DNA from: Alphaproteobacteria bacterium UBA7488
GTDB lineage: Bacteria > Pseudomonadota > Alphaproteobacteria > CAAHEQ01 > UBA3637
Length of the DNA: 5,025 nucleotides
Assembly (NCBI GenBank): GCA_002477185.1
Contig: DLOI01000067.1
Coordinates: 4,194-9,218 of the forward strand
Direction of reading: 5' to 3'
Both the position numbers and the translations under genes were made by a program. Positions 4,674-5,025 of this stretch are shown here, piece by piece (within the stretch, counting starts at the first letter, position 1; every line of letters begins with the position of its first letter). The notes beneath the pieces are model-generated. The model ran no database searches. It was not told the origin of the DNA and was given only the letters and a program-made list of their open reading frames with translations.

Positions 4674-5025
4674 TCATTTTCCTCCCCTTGTAAATGAAAT
4701 GATTTGTGTCAGATAATCTTCGTCGGTACGTACCGTTGTAAAACCCATTTGGTACTTGGCCGCCATTTTTTTTAAGTTTGTAAGGCGTGTTTCAAAGGAT
4801 TGTTCATACGATTGGCGTGCCGATTGTTTTTTCATATCCGCCAAAATCAAATCCGTGCCGTTTGTAACGGGCAAAACGGCATTGGGCAATGTGCGTTCCA
4901 TTTTGTCGTACACATGAATCAGATATACTTGGGCTTTGGCCGACAGTTCCCTTAAATGCGAAACGGCACCCGTATCCAAATCATGAAAATCGCTGATGAA
5001 AAAAACAAGCGCCCCTTTTTGTGCA
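4674..5025 (-). CDS. DUF58 domain protein, C-terminal part (truncated by window edge)
   Basis: The minus strand is open from the window edge to the TGA at 4676-4674, giving 116 residues that begin AQKGALVFFISDFHDLD. This is the vWA-like C-terminal half of DUF58: a hydrophobic strand ending in ISDF (metal-site-like S-D), then AKAQVYLIHVYDKMERTLPN, which corresponds to the family's vxxxDPxExxLP, then a strand LILAD, a long helix rich in basic residues, and TTVRTDEDYLTQIISF at the end. The family's usual DPxE reads DKME here. DUF58 proteins are partners of MoxR AAA ATPases, which would be expected just beyond the right edge. No start codon belongs inside this segment; the N-terminus lies outside. 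The stop lies 69 bases before the DUF4381 ATG in the same orientation, with only the small ORF between. Confidence 0.87.
   Translation of the reverse strand, partial: AQKGALVFFISDFHDLDTGAVSHLRELSAKAQVYLIHVYDKMERTLPNAVLPVTNGTDLILADMKKQSARQSYEQSFETRLTNLKKMAAKYQMGFTTVRTDEDYLTQIISFTRGGK

Noticed and set aside
4977..4979. TTG as a start of a short 101-residue protein in the DUF58 gene
   Set aside because: The frame stays open to the window edge and the codons before it encode the conserved ISDF strand of DUF58, so this is the interior of a longer gene.

Overview
The window looks like chromosomal DNA from a moderately AT-rich alphaproteobacterium, probably with a reduced or host-associated genome. 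Three things point that way: a YejB-type permease N-terminus, a zinc-free L33 ribosomal protein of the proteobacterial type, and a MoxR-associated DUF58/DUF4381 gene pair. An ankyrin-like protein gene fits host association but does not prove it. The lineage is an inference from gene content; there is no rRNA or other strong taxonomic marker here.

Left part (1-1265). A minus-strand gene for a microcin C/oligopeptide ABC permease (yejB, N-terminus only) runs off the left edge. Diverging from it is a 267-codon ankyrin-like and coiled-coil protein gene on the plus strand. Its apparent promoter has a run of ten G between the -35 and -10 boxes, which is the classic layout of a phase-variable promoter. 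A strong intrinsic terminator follows the gene.

Middle part (1266-3350). A plus-strand aquaporin-family channel gene ends in a near-perfect terminator. It converges on a minus-strand DUF488/YeaO-family gene. Next come a minus-strand rpmG (55 residues) with its own terminator and a consensus sigma-70 promoter. Back to back with that promoter is a plus-strand promoter that drives a gene-free stretch of about 140 bases. This stretch folds into a long interrupted rod and resembles 6S RNA (ssrS) in several short motifs and in shape.

Right part (3329-5025). A tightly packed minus-strand operon reads DUF58 protein (C-terminal part only), a possible 21-codon ORF, DUF4381 membrane protein, then a protein with a WYL-like N-terminal half and a TerB-like C-terminal half. 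DUF58 and DUF4381 normally belong to MoxR ATPase / von Willebrand A (Bat-like) operons of the envelope. Here the vWA genes that usually follow DUF4381 are absent, and the WYL/TerB-like gene sits in their place.

Most of the window is ordinary. The points most worth checking are the poly-G promoter, the 6S-like RNA, the altered Bat-type operon with its gap-filling small ORF, and the unusual selectivity-filter residues of the aquaporin. I see no tRNA, rRNA, CRISPR array, insertion sequence or attachment site.
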